Part shown: in pieces, positions 18,285 through 27,225 of the stretch
Layout of the letters: each line of letters begins with the position of its first letter
How positions within the stretch are numbered: the first letter of the stretch is position 1
Assembly (NCBI GenBank): GCA_937864115.1
Contig: CALMII010000041.1
Coordinates: forward strand, 31,045-95,044
DNA from: an uncultured Steroidobacter sp.
GTDB taxonomy: Bacteria > Pseudomonadota > Gammaproteobacteria > Steroidobacterales > Steroidobacteraceae
Length of the DNA: 64,000 nucleotides
Direction of reading: 5' to 3'
Program-made: the position numbers and the translations under genes
The notes under the pieces: generated by a model
The model's input: only the letters and a program-made list of their open reading frames with translations
Database searches by the model: none
What the model was told of the DNA's origin: nothing

Positions 18285-20588
18285 ATGGCTGTCACCCACA
18301 ATCTCGGTTTTCCCCGCATCGGCGCTGCACGCGAACTGAAGTTCGCGCTTGAGGCTTACTGGAAGGGGCAATCGTCGCGCCAGGAACTGGAATCGCTCGG
18401 CGCCTCGTTGCGCGCGCGACACTGGACGGCGCAGGCCGCGCTCGACTTCGTGCCCGTCGGCGATTTCTCGTTCTACGACCAGGTGCTCGACATGAGTTTC
18501 ATGCTCGGCAACGTGCCGCAGCGCGTGCGGAATTTTCACGGTGACGCGCTCGACAACTATTTCCGCGTGGCGCGCGGCCGTTCGGCAGCCGCCTCGGGCG
18601 ATCACGCCGACTGCTGCGGCGGCGTGCAGGCCGGCGAGATGACGAAGTGGTTCGACACCAACTACCACTACATCGTGCCGGAGTTCAGTGCGGCGACGAC
18701 CTTCGCGCTGGACGCCTCGCGTCTCATCGCTCAATGGCAGCAGGCGCGCGGACTCGGCGTGAACGCCCGGCCCGTCATCATCGGTCCGGTGACCTATCTC
18801 TGGCTGGGAAAGACCAAGGATGGGTCGAATCGCCTCGATCTGCTGCCGAAGCTGCTGCCGGTCTACGCAGATCTGCTGTCGCAACTCGCGGCGCAGGGCG
18901 TGGAGTGGGTGCAGATCGATGAACCGGCACTCGTCACCGAGCTGGATGCAGATTGGCAGCGCGCCTATGCCGTTGCCTACAAGGCACTCGGTGATGCGAA
19001 AGTGAAGCTGCTGCTGGCGACGTACTTCGGCTCGCTCGGCGACAACCTGGAGCTGGCGACCGAACTGCCCGTGCAGGCGTTGCATCTCGATGCGATCAAT
19101 GCACGCGAGGAGATCGACTCGGTGCTGTCCCTGCTGCCGGCGTACAAGATGCTGTCGCTCGGCGTCGTCAACGGCCGCAACATCTGGAAGTCCGACCTGA
19201 ACGTGACGCTCGACTGGCTGGAACCGATCCAGCGGCGGCTGGGCGATCGTCTGTGGATCGCACCGTCGTGCTCGCTGCTGCACGTGCCGGTCGATCTGGC
19301 CGGCGAACAGACGCTCGATCGCGAGATCCGTTCCTGGCTGGCCTTCGCGCTGCAGAAGATCGACGAGATCCGCGTGCTGGCGACGGCATTGAATCGCGGC
19401 CGCGATGCGGTGAAGACGGAGCTTGCCGACAACCAGGCCGCGATTGCGGCGCGTCGCAGTTCGCCGCGCGTGCACAATCCGTCCGTGAAGGCGGCCGTTG
19501 CGCATATCGATGCGGCGCTTGGTCAGCGCGCATCCACCTACTCGATACGCGCCGAAAGGCAGGCGGCGCTGTTGAAGTTGCCGGCCTATCCGACGACGAC
19601 CATCGGTTCTTTCCCGCAGACGGAGCAGATCCGCCAGGCCCGTGCGCAGCGTCGCGCCGGCGCGCTCGATGAAGCGGGCTACCGGCTGAAGATGCGCGCC
19701 GAGATCGAACGCAGCGTGCGCGAGCAGGAAGCGCTGGAGCTGGACGTGCTGGTGCACGGCGAAGCCGAGCGCAACGACATGGTCGAGTACTTCGGCGAAC
19801 AGCTCGACGGCTATGCCTTCAGCCAGTCCGGCTGGGTGCAGTCCTACGGTTCGCGCTGCGTGAAGCCGCCGATCCTGTTCGGCGACATCAGCCGGCCGCA
19901 GGCCATGACCGTGGAATGGATCAAGTACGCGCAGTCGCTGACCGCGAAGCCCATGAAGGGCATGCTCACCGGGCCGGTGACGATCCTGAACTGGTCCTTC
20001 GTGCGCGACGATCAGCCGCGTCGCGTGTCGTGCTGCCAGCTCGCGCTCGCCATCCGCGAAGAAGTGCTGGATCTCGAACGCGCCGGCGTGCGCGTGATCC
20101 AGATCGACGAGGCGGCGCTGCGCGAGGGACTGCCGCTGCGCCGTTCGCAGTGGAATGAATACCTGCAATGGGCGGTGCAGTCGTTCCGCATCGCCGCCAA
20201 CGGCGTGCAGGACGAAACGCAGATCCACACCCACATGTGCTATTCGGAGTTCAACGACATCATCGCGTCCATCGCCGACATGGATGCCGACGTGATCACG
20301 ATCGAGACCTCACGTTCCGACATGGAGCTGCTGGATGCGTTCGAGAACTTCCGCTATCCGAACGAGATCGGCCCGGGCGTCTACGACATCCATTCGCCGA
20401 ACATTCCGACGCAGGAGCACATCGTGCAGCTCATGCGCCAGGCGGCGGAGCGCATCCCGGCGCAGCGCCTGTGGGTCAATCCCGATTGCGGGCTGAAGAC
20501 GCGCCAATGGGCCGAGGTGATCCCGGCCCTGCGCAACATGGTCGCGGCGGCGAAGACGCTGCGCGCGCAGGATTCACCTGCGCGCTGA
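18285..20588 (+). CDS. metE: cobalamin-independent methionine synthase
   Basis: 767 aa, the normal length. MetE transfers the methyl group of 5-methyl-THF-polyglutamate to homocysteine. The C-terminal catalytic domain has the zinc ligands in HTHMCYSEFND and NPDCGLKTR, and the signature GVYDIHSPNIP. N-terminal domain opens GFPRIGAARELKFALE, also typical. The first residue region and the upstream MetR gene support the start at 18285. The 3' end overlaps the stop of the converging efflux gene by 15 bp. Confidence 0.97.
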   Translation: MAVTHNLGFPRIGAARELKFALEAYWKGQSSRQELESLGASLRARHWTAQAALDFVPVGDFSFYDQVLDMSFMLGNVPQRVRNFHGDALDNYFRVARGRSAAASGDHADCCGGVQAGEMTKWFDTNYHYIVPEFSAATTFALDASRLIAQWQQARGLGVNARPVIIGPVTYLWLGKTKDGSNRLDLLPKLLPVYADLLSQLAAQGVEWVQIDEPALVTELDADWQRAYAVAYKALGDAKVKLLLATYFGSLGDNLELATELPVQALHLDAINAREEIDSVLSLLPAYKMLSLGVVNGRNIWKSDLNVTLDWLEPIQRRLGDRLWIAPSCSLLHVPVDLAGEQTLDREIRSWLAFALQKIDEIRVLATALNRGRDAVKTELADNQAAIAARRSSPRVHNPSVKAAVAHIDAALGQRASTYSIRAERQAALLKLPAYPTTTIGSFPQTEQIRQARAQRRAGALDEAGYRLKMRAEIERSVREQEALELDVLVHGEAERNDMVEYFGEQLDGYAFSQSGWVQSYGSRCVKPPILFGDISRPQAMTVEWIKYAQSLTAKPMKGMLTGPVTILNWSFVRDDQPRRVSCCQLALAIREEVLDLERAGVRVIQIDEAALREGLPLRRSQWNEYLQWAVQSFRIAANGVQDETQIHTHMCYSEFNDIIASIADMDADVITIETSRSDMELLDAFENFRYPNEIGPGVYDIHSPNIPTQEHIVQLMRQAAERIPAQRLWVNPDCGLKTRQWAEVIPALRNMVAAAKTLRAQDSPAR

Positions 20589-22013
20589 CAGCGGCTCGGC
20601 GCGTGCGCCCAGTCCGCCGCCGACGGCGAGCGCGAGATCGACCGTGTTGAGCAGCGCATCGCGCTGCGCGGCGACCTGGTCGATCTGCGCCTGGAACAGG
20701 CCGCGACGCACGTCGAGCAGGTCGATGTAGGCGATGTCGCCCTGGTCGTAGCGCAGTTCGGCGAGTTCGGTGGCGCGCGTGAGTGCGGCGACCTGATCGG
20801 CGTTCGCCTGGCTCACGCCGGCGATCAGCGACTGGCCCTGCAGCGCATCGAGCACTTCGCGGAAGGCGTTCTGCACGGTCTGCGCGTACTGCGCCTTGCG
20901 TTCCTCGCGCACGGCTTCGGCGCGTTTCACGTTCGAGCGCAGGCGTCCGCCCTGGAAGATCGGCTGCAGGATGCCGCCGGAGGCGGTCCAGGCTTCGGCC
21001 GGCGACTTGAACAGATTGTCGAGTTCGCGGCTCACCGAACCGAACGCGCCGGTGAGGCTGATGCTCGGAAACATCTGCGCGCGCGCCACGCCGATGTCAT
21101 AGGCGGATGAGTTCAGCGCGGCTTCGGCGGCGCCGATGTCGGGGCGGCGTTCCATCACGCTGGACGGCAGGGCGGCCGGCAGGTTCACGGCGGCGGGCAG
21201 CCGGATCTGTTCGGCCTGGATCGCGCGGTCGACCAGGTCCTGCGGCGAGCGGCCGAGCAGTACGCCCAGCGCATTCGTACGCCGCACCACATCCAGTTCG
21301 AGCTGATGCACCGACGTGCGCGTCGCCGCCGTATCGGCTTCGGCGCGCTTGAACGTGAACTCGTCGCTCTCGCCGGCGTCGAAGCGCAGCTTCTCGATGC
21401 GCAGCGATTCCTCGCGCGTCGTCAGCGTGTCGCGACCGCGCGCGAGCTGCTGTGCTGCGGCGATCAGGCTGAAGTAGCTGCGGGCCACGTCGCCGGTGAG
21501 ACTGAGCTTCGTGGCTTCGCGGCCGTACTCGGTGTTCAGCAGCTGTTCGCGGGCGGACTGCGAGGCGCGCAGATACTTGCCCCACAGGTCCAGCTCGAAG
21601 CTGGCGCCGCCCTGCACCGAATAGATCGTCTGGTGCAGGTCGATGCCGGGCGTCGAGTTCACGTAGGCGCTGTCCTTCGATCGCGTGGCGTTGCCCTGCA
21701 GATTGACCGCCGGCCAGCGATCCGCGTTCGTGATGCCGAGCACGGCGCGCGACTGTGCGACGCGTGCGGCGGCGACCGCCACGTCGGGATTGTGATCGAG
21801 CGCTTCCTCGAGCAGCGAGTTCAGCGTGGCGTCGTTGAACAGCGTCCACCACGGATCGGGCAGCGCCACGGTCTGCGCGGCCTGCGTGGGCAGCGCCGTG
21901 GGCAGCGGCAGTTCCGGCTTCTGCGGATCGACACTCGATACCACGCAGCCGCCCAGCAATCCGGACACCGCGGCAATCAACAGGACATTTCTCATGGATG
22001 CTTGCTTGCTCAT
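20574..22013 (-). CDS. RND efflux outer-membrane lipoprotein (NodT/OprM type)
   Basis: 479 aa. Lipobox LGGC near residue 22 predicts an N-terminal lipid anchor. The two OEP repeats (about 70-260 and 270-470) form the trimeric TolC-like channel: DPWWTLFND and LDHNPDVAVAAARVAQSR in the first, RPDIGAAEAALNSSAYDIGVARAQMFPS in the second. It is the last gene of the tetR-MFP-RND-OMF operon, 13 bp after the RND permease gene, and converges on metE with a 15-bp overlap. Confidence 0.94.
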   Translation of the reverse strand: MSKQASMRNVLLIAAVSGLLGGCVVSSVDPQKPELPLPTALPTQAAQTVALPDPWWTLFNDATLNSLLEEALDHNPDVAVAAARVAQSRAVLGITNADRWPAVNLQGNATRSKDSAYVNSTPGIDLHQTIYSVQGGASFELDLWGKYLRASQSAREQLLNTEYGREATKLSLTGDVARSYFSLIAAAQQLARGRDTLTTREESLRIEKLRFDAGESDEFTFKRAEADTAATRTSVHQLELDVVRRTNALGVLLGRSPQDLVDRAIQAEQIRLPAAVNLPAALPSSVMERRPDIGAAEAALNSSAYDIGVARAQMFPSISLTGAFGSVSRELDNLFKSPAEAWTASGGILQPIFQGGRLRSNVKRAEAVREERKAQYAQTVQNAFREVLDALQGQSLIAGVSQANADQVAALTRATELAELRYDQGDIAYIDLLDVRRGLFQAQIDQVAAQRDALLNTVDLALAVGGGLGARAEPLSARR

Positions 22014-22026
22014 ATCGACAGAAACC

Positions 22027-25000
22027 TCATGACGCGCTCTTCGGCTGCGGTTCCGATTCCTCGACCGGGGCCGAATGGGCGTGCGTGACGTCGCGCGTAT
22101 GCCGCGCGACCCAGCGGAAGAACATGGGCACGAAGAACGTGGCGATGAAGGTCGCCGCGAGCATGCCGCCGATGACGCTGGTGCCGAGCGAATGCCGGCT
22201 CGCCGCGCCTGCGCCCGAACTGAGCGCCAGCGGCAGTACGCCGAAGATCAGCGCCAGCGAGGTCATGATGATCGGACGGAAACGCAGCTTCGCGCCTTCG
22301 ATCGCCGCTTCGGTGAGCGGCATGCCTTCCTGGTGCTTCATCAGTGCGAACTCGACGATCAGGATCGCGTTCTTCGCGGCGAGACCGACCAGCGTCAGCA
22401 TGCCGATCTGGAAGTAGATGTCGTTCTCCAGTCCGCGCAGCGTGGCGAACAGGAAGGCGCCGAACGCGGCGAACGGCACGGCGAGGATCACCGCCAGCGG
22501 CAGCGTCCAGCGCTCGAACTGCGCGGCCAGGATCAGGAACACCATCAGCACGCCGAGCAGGTACACGCTGTTGGATGCGCCGCCGCTGACCTTTTCCTGG
22601 TAGGCCGTGCCGGTCCAGGCGAGCTGGTATCCGGGCGGCAACGCCTCCTTCGCCACTTCCTCGACCACGCGCAGCGCATCGCCCGAGCTGTAGCCCGGCG
22701 CCGCGCCGCCCATGATCTTGGCGGCCTTGAACACGTTGAAGCGTTCGATGAACTCCGGTCCGCTGACTTCGCGGATGTTGGCCACGGCCGTCAGCGGCAC
22801 GAGTTCGCCGGACTTGGCGCGCACGTAGACGTTGCGGATGTCCTCCGGATACGCGCGGAACTTCGGCTCCGACTGCAGCTGCACCTGGTAGACGCGTCCG
22901 GAACGATTGAAGTCGTTCACGTACATGGCGCCGAACGTGGCCTGCAGCGTGTCGAAGACGTCGTTGACCGGCACGCCGAGCGACATCGCCTTCTCGCGAT
23001 CCAGGTCGATGCGCATCTGCGGCACGCTGGCGCTGAACGTCGTCATCACGCCCGTCAGTTCCTTGCGTTCCGACAATGCGCCGACGAGTTTCTGGACGGC
23101 GGCTTCGAGTTCCTTCACCGTGCCGCGGCCGCGCGACTGGACGTAGCCCTCGAAACCGCCCGTCATGCTCAGGCCTTCGATGGGCGGCGGCGCCAGCGGC
23201 AGGAAGAAACCATCCTTGACCTTGGCGCCTTCGGCGAAGGCAGCGCCGATCACCGCGTCGGGACTCAGGGCGGGATCGCGGCCGCGCTCGTCCCAGTGCT
23301 TGAACGGAATCCAGGTGACGCTGCCGTTGGTCTTCATGGCGAACGTCAGCGCATCGAGGCCCGAGATGGCGACCGCGGTCTCGACGGCGGGATGCTGGCG
23401 GATGCCGTCGGCCACCGTGTTCACGGCCTTGACGGTGCGATCGAGCGACGCCGCGTCCTGCAGCTGCCCGATGACGAAGATGTAGCCCTGGTCCTCGTTC
23501 GGCGCGAGCGAACTCGGCAGACGGAAGAACAGGCCCACCGTCACCAGCACCATGACGCCGAAGACGGCGGTCGCGATCGCGCCGCGGCTCATGACGAGCT
23601 GCACGCCGCGTTCGTAGCGGTTGGTCATGCGGCTGAACCAGTCGTTGAAGCGCCGCAGCAGCCCGAAGCGCACGGTGTGATCGGGCTTCAGCAGCAGCGC
23701 GCACAGCGCCGGCGTGAGCGTGAGGGCGACGAAGCCGGAAATGGCCACCGATACCGAGATGGTCATGGCGAACTGCCGATACATCTCGCCGACCAGCCCG
23801 CCCATGAAGGCCACCGGCAGGAAGACCGCGGTCAGCACCAGCACGATCGCGATGACCGGGCGCGTCACTTCATCCATCGCCTTGGCCGTGGCCGCCGCCG
23901 GCGACAGCTTCTCGGTCGTCATGATGCGCTCGACGTTTTCGAGCACGACGATGGCGTCGTCGACGACGATGCCGATCGACAGCACCATGCCGAACAGCGT
24001 CAGCATGTTGATCGAGAAGCCGAGGACGTACATGGCGCCGAACGTACCAATCAGCGACACCGGCACCGCCAGCATCGGAATGATGGTGGCGCGCCAGTTC
24101 TGCAGGAACAGCAGCACGACGAAGAACACCAGGATCATCGCCTCGACCAGCGTCTTGATGACTTCCTTGATCGCGACCTTCACGTACAGATTGGTGTCGT
24201 ACGGCGTTTCGTAGGCCATGCCCGGCGGAAAGTCGGCCGAGAGTTCCTGGAGCCGCGCATGGATCGCGTTGCCGGTTTCCACGGCGTTCGCGCCGGGCTG
24301 CAGCATGATGCCGATCGCCACGGCCTGCTTGCCGCCGATCGTCGTGTTGGAGTTGTAGTTCTGTGCGCCCAGCTCGACGCGCGCGACGTCGCCGAGCCGC
24401 ACGATCGAGCCCGAGTCCGTGCTGCGGATGACGATGCGCTCGAATTCCTCCGGCGTTTCCAGGCGGCCCTGCGCCGTCACCGAGTAGGTGAAATCGACGC
24501 CGCCGCCATTGGGCGCTTCGCCGACGCGGCCCGCCGCGAACTGCGAGTTCTGCTGGCGCACGGCGGCGGCGACGTCCGAAGGCGCAAGCCCCATCTGCGC
24601 GAGCTTGTCGGGCTGCATCCAGATGCGGATCGCATAGTTCTTTCCCCACATCTGCACATCGCCGACGCCGCGGATGCGGCGGATTTCATCGATGATGTTG
24701 AGCGAGGTATAGCTGCTGAGCTGCAGGTCATCGAGGCTGCCGTCGGGCGAGGTGATGCCCGCGATCATCAGCACGTTGGCGGCGGCCTTGCGCACGATGA
24801 CGCCCTGGCGGCGCACTTCCTCGGGCAGGCGCGGCACGGCGGCCTGCACGCGGTTGTTGACGTTGATCGCCGCGAGATCCGGATCGGCGCCGATGTTGAA
24901 CGTGACGTTGATCATGAGCGTGCCGTCGCCGGAATTCACCGACGTCATGTACAGCATGTTCTCGACGCCGTTGATCTGCTCTTCGAGCGGCGCGGCCACG

Positions 25001-25182
25001 GTTTCGGCGATGGTCTCGGCGGTCGCGCCGGGATACACGGCGGCGACGGTCACGATGGGCGGAATGATCTCCGGGTACATCGAGATGGGCAGCGCGCGGA
25101 TGCCGCCGAGACCCGCCAGCACGATGAATGCGGAGATCACGCACGCGAAGATCGGACGCGTGATGAAAAAACGCGACAGCAT
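22027..25182 (-). CDS. RND multidrug efflux permease (HAE1 type)
   Basis: 1051 aa, the standard AcrB/MexB length. TM1 begins FFITRPIFACVISAFIVLAG. The proton-relay residues fall in VLSIGIVVDDAIVVLENVER (TM4 Asp pair). Two large periplasmic loops with porter motifs follow TM1 and TM7. The protein exports drugs, bile salts or other amphiphiles driven by proton influx. Two base pairs separate it from the MFP gene, so the operon is tightly coupled. Confidence 0.97.
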   Translation of the reverse strand: MLSRFFITRPIFACVISAFIVLAGLGGIRALPISMYPEIIPPIVTVAAVYPGATAETIAETVAAPLEEQINGVENMLYMTSVNSGDGTLMINVTFNIGADPDLAAINVNNRVQAAVPRLPEEVRRQGVIVRKAAANVLMIAGITSPDGSLDDLQLSSYTSLNIIDEIRRIRGVGDVQMWGKNYAIRIWMQPDKLAQMGLAPSDVAAAVRQQNSQFAAGRVGEAPNGGGVDFTYSVTAQGRLETPEEFERIVIRSTDSGSIVRLGDVARVELGAQNYNSNTTIGGKQAVAIGIMLQPGANAVETGNAIHARLQELSADFPPGMAYETPYDTNLYVKVAIKEVIKTLVEAMILVFFVVLLFLQNWRATIIPMLAVPVSLIGTFGAMYVLGFSINMLTLFGMVLSIGIVVDDAIVVLENVERIMTTEKLSPAAATAKAMDEVTRPVIAIVLVLTAVFLPVAFMGGLVGEMYRQFAMTISVSVAISGFVALTLTPALCALLLKPDHTVRFGLLRRFNDWFSRMTNRYERGVQLVMSRGAIATAVFGVMVLVTVGLFFRLPSSLAPNEDQGYIFVIGQLQDAASLDRTVKAVNTVADGIRQHPAVETAVAISGLDALTFAMKTNGSVTWIPFKHWDERGRDPALSPDAVIGAAFAEGAKVKDGFFLPLAPPPIEGLSMTGGFEGYVQSRGRGTVKELEAAVQKLVGALSERKELTGVMTTFSASVPQMRIDLDREKAMSLGVPVNDVFDTLQATFGAMYVNDFNRSGRVYQVQLQSEPKFRAYPEDIRNVYVRAKSGELVPLTAVANIREVSGPEFIERFNVFKAAKIMGGAAPGYSSGDALRVVEEVAKEALPPGYQLAWTGTAYQEKVSGGASNSVYLLGVLMVFLILAAQFERWTLPLAVILAVPFAAFGAFLFATLRGLENDIYFQIGMLTLVGLAAKNAILIVEFALMKHQEGMPLTEAAIEGAKLRFRPIIMTSLALIFGVLPLALSSGAGAASRHSLGTSVIGGMLAATFIATFFVPMFFRWVARHTRDVTHAHSAPVEESEPQPKSAS

Positions 25183-25184
25183 GA

Positions 25185-26360
25185 TCAGGACTCTTTCTGT
25201 GCGGGCGCCGGCGCCGCTTCGCCTTCCGCCTGCCGGGTCGCGGCATCGACGGAGACGGCGCTGACCTGGATGCCCGGCTGCACCTTCAGTACGCCATCGA
25301 CCACGTAGCGATCACCGGCGGCGAGGCCGGAAGTGATCACGACGTCATTGCGCATGCCGCGGCCGACCTGCACCGGGCGCATTTCGACCTTGTCGTCCGC
25401 ACCGACGATCCAGACGAAGCTGCCCTGCGCGCTCGACATCACGGCCTTGCGCGGAATGGACACGACGTTCGCCAGCGTCACGCCTTCGACGCGGGCGCGC
25501 ACGAACTGTCCGGGAATGAGCTGCGCCGACTTGTTGCCGAGCACCGCGCGTACGCGCACGGTACCGGTCTGCACGTCGACCGCGTTGTCGACGAAGGTGA
25601 GCTTGGCTGCATCCGGATACTCGCTGCCGTCGTCCAGCAGCAGCTTCACCACCGGCGCCGGCTGCTTGTTCGCCGGTGCGAGCGAGTTGCGCAGCAGTAC
25701 CGCTTCGGCCTCGGGCACCGAGAATTCGACATACAGCGGATCGATCTGCACGATGCGCGTCAGCAGGCTCGAATTCTGGTCGGTCGACACCAGGCTGCCT
25801 TCCGACAGCACTTCGCGACTGGTGAGCCCGCTGATCGGCGCGCGCACGTCGCTGTATTCCAGGTCGAGTTCGGCGGTCTTCAGCGACGCTTCGGCCGCGG
25901 TCAGGTTGGCCTGCGCCACTTCGAAGGCAGAGACGGCCTCGTCGCGCCGGCTCTGGCTCACCGCGTTCTTCTCGAACAGCGGCAGCACGCGATCCCTCTG
26001 GCGGTGCGCTTCATCCAGCCGTGCCTTGGCCACGGATACCTCGGCGCGCGCGGACGCCACCCGGGCGCGGATCGGTTCCGGATCGATCTGGAACAGCGTC
26101 TGGCCCTCGCGCACGCGGCTGCCTTCTTCGTAGCGGCGCTTCAGCAGGATGCCGCCGACGCGTGCGCGGACTTCGACCTCGCGCGAGCCGACGGTGCGCG
26201 CGGTGTAGGTGAGATCGAGCGGCACGGCCGCCGAATCCACGGTCTGCACCGCCACTTCCGGCGGCGGCATCTGCATGTGCTCCTGCTTGTTGCCGCATGC
26301 GCTGAGTGCGAGCGCAACGCCGGCGAACATTCCCAATCTGCCCAGTCCTGCCTTCGACAT
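25185..26360 (-). CDS. RND efflux periplasmic adaptor (membrane fusion lipoprotein)
   Basis: 391 aa. Lipoprotein signal ends ALSACG. Lipoyl-like and alpha-hairpin segments are visible: VGSREVEVRARVGGILLKRRYEEGSRVREGQTLFQIDP at the start, then a coiled-coil hairpin (about 100-170), then a beta-barrel. Together with the permease and channel it completes a tripartite pump. Start placed at MSKAG, with the lipobox at the normal distance; the reading frame upstream belongs to the TetR gene. Confidence 0.95.
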   Translation of the reverse strand: MSKAGLGRLGMFAGVALALSACGNKQEHMQMPPPEVAVQTVDSAAVPLDLTYTARTVGSREVEVRARVGGILLKRRYEEGSRVREGQTLFQIDPEPIRARVASARAEVSVAKARLDEAHRQRDRVLPLFEKNAVSQSRRDEAVSAFEVAQANLTAAEASLKTAELDLEYSDVRAPISGLTSREVLSEGSLVSTDQNSSLLTRIVQIDPLYVEFSVPEAEAVLLRNSLAPANKQPAPVVKLLLDDGSEYPDAAKLTFVDNAVDVQTGTVRVRAVLGNKSAQLIPGQFVRARVEGVTLANVVSIPRKAVMSSAQGSFVWIVGADDKVEMRPVQVGRGMRNDVVITSGLAAGDRYVVDGVLKVQPGIQVSAVSVDAATRQAEGEAAPAPAQKES

Positions 26361-26365
26361 AAAAA

Positions 26366-26923
26366 TTACCTGTAGGCCTCGTCGGCCAGTTCGAGAAGCT
26401 TGTTCACCACCGCTTCGCGCTGTTCCGCGCTGAAGGGCGAGATGCGCAGAGACTCGCGCATCATGAGTCCGTCGACGGCCAGGGCGACGATGGCGGCGCG
26501 CGCGAAGTCGGACGAAGTCGAGAGTTCCTGCATGTGCTCTGCCATCCGTTCGCGGATGACCTCGAGCAGCTTGAGATCGTTCGCGGCGGTCGCGAGCAGC
26601 ACGGCGCTCATCGCGCGCATGCACTGGTCGCTGCCGAGGATGCCCTGCACGCACGCTTTCAATTCCTGTGCCGGACCTTCGGCAACTTTGGTGCGCGCGG
26701 AATCGATGCAGCCGTGGATCGAATCGACATAGCGATGCGAGAGCGCCACCAGCAGCGATTCCTTCGACGGGAAGTGATAGAGCAATCCGCCCTTGCTGAC
26801 GCCGGCTGCGTGCGCGACGGCATCGAGGGTCAGGCGGGCGGCGCCGACTTCGGCGACGACCCGCTCGGCGGCTTCAATGACGCGTTCACGCGCCGAGCCG
26901 AGTGCGGCCTGTTCAGCGACCAT
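26366..26923 (-). CDS. TetR-family regulator of the efflux operon
   Basis: 185 aa. HTH at about 30-50 (TLDAVAHAAGVSKGGLLYHFPSK), a typical TetR pattern; the C-terminal half is the ligand domain. It is the first gene of the efflux operon, 5 bp before the adaptor gene. Such regulators usually repress their own operon and respond to a pump substrate. Start chosen at MVAEQA, which gives the usual N-terminus; upstream in-frame sequence is not protein-like. Confidence 0.92.
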   Translation of the reverse strand: MVAEQAALGSARERVIEAAERVVAEVGAARLTLDAVAHAAGVSKGGLLYHFPSKESLLVALSHRYVDSIHGCIDSARTKVAEGPAQELKACVQGILGSDQCMRAMSAVLLATAANDLKLLEVIRERMAEHMQELSTSSDFARAAIVALAVDGLMMRESLRISPFSAEQREAVVNKLLELADEAYR

Positions 26924-27225
26924 CAGGGAATCCTCAAGGGGTGGGCGACGGCGGGTGGCACCGGGCCGGGCGCGGATGTTAACCGTCCAGCCGGTACAGT
27001 GACAATCAACTTTTGTATCTGAGGCGTCTGCGGGACTGACCTCAGACGACATACCTATTAATAGGAGGGTTTCCTGGTCGCCTTTCTCCGCAACCGGCAG
27101 CGCGGCAGGCAACGGCGCATTCATCGTCAATCAACAGTAGTGTTGACCACGCGCAACGGCGCACTCGATACTCCGGCGCGCAGCGACATCCCGGGCAACC
27201 CGCGATTCGCGTTTGCGGAGTTTCA
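26924..27225. promoter_or_regulatory. divergent promoter region, efflux operon / acyl-CoA dehydrogenase
   Basis: No gene fits in these 302 bases. They hold the promoters for the leftward tetR operon and the rightward dehydrogenase operon. An inverted repeat TCTGAGG...CCTCAGA (arms about 27017-27023 and 27039-27045) is a candidate TetR operator. The sequence around 27053-27064 (ACCTATTAATAGG) is AT-rich and partly palindromic. Confidence 0.5.

Noticed and set aside
22075..25308. 1077-aa open frame on the plus strand opposite the RND permease
   Set aside because: High-GC antisense shadow: Arg/His/Asp-rich, no domain, and fully covers a clear RND gene.
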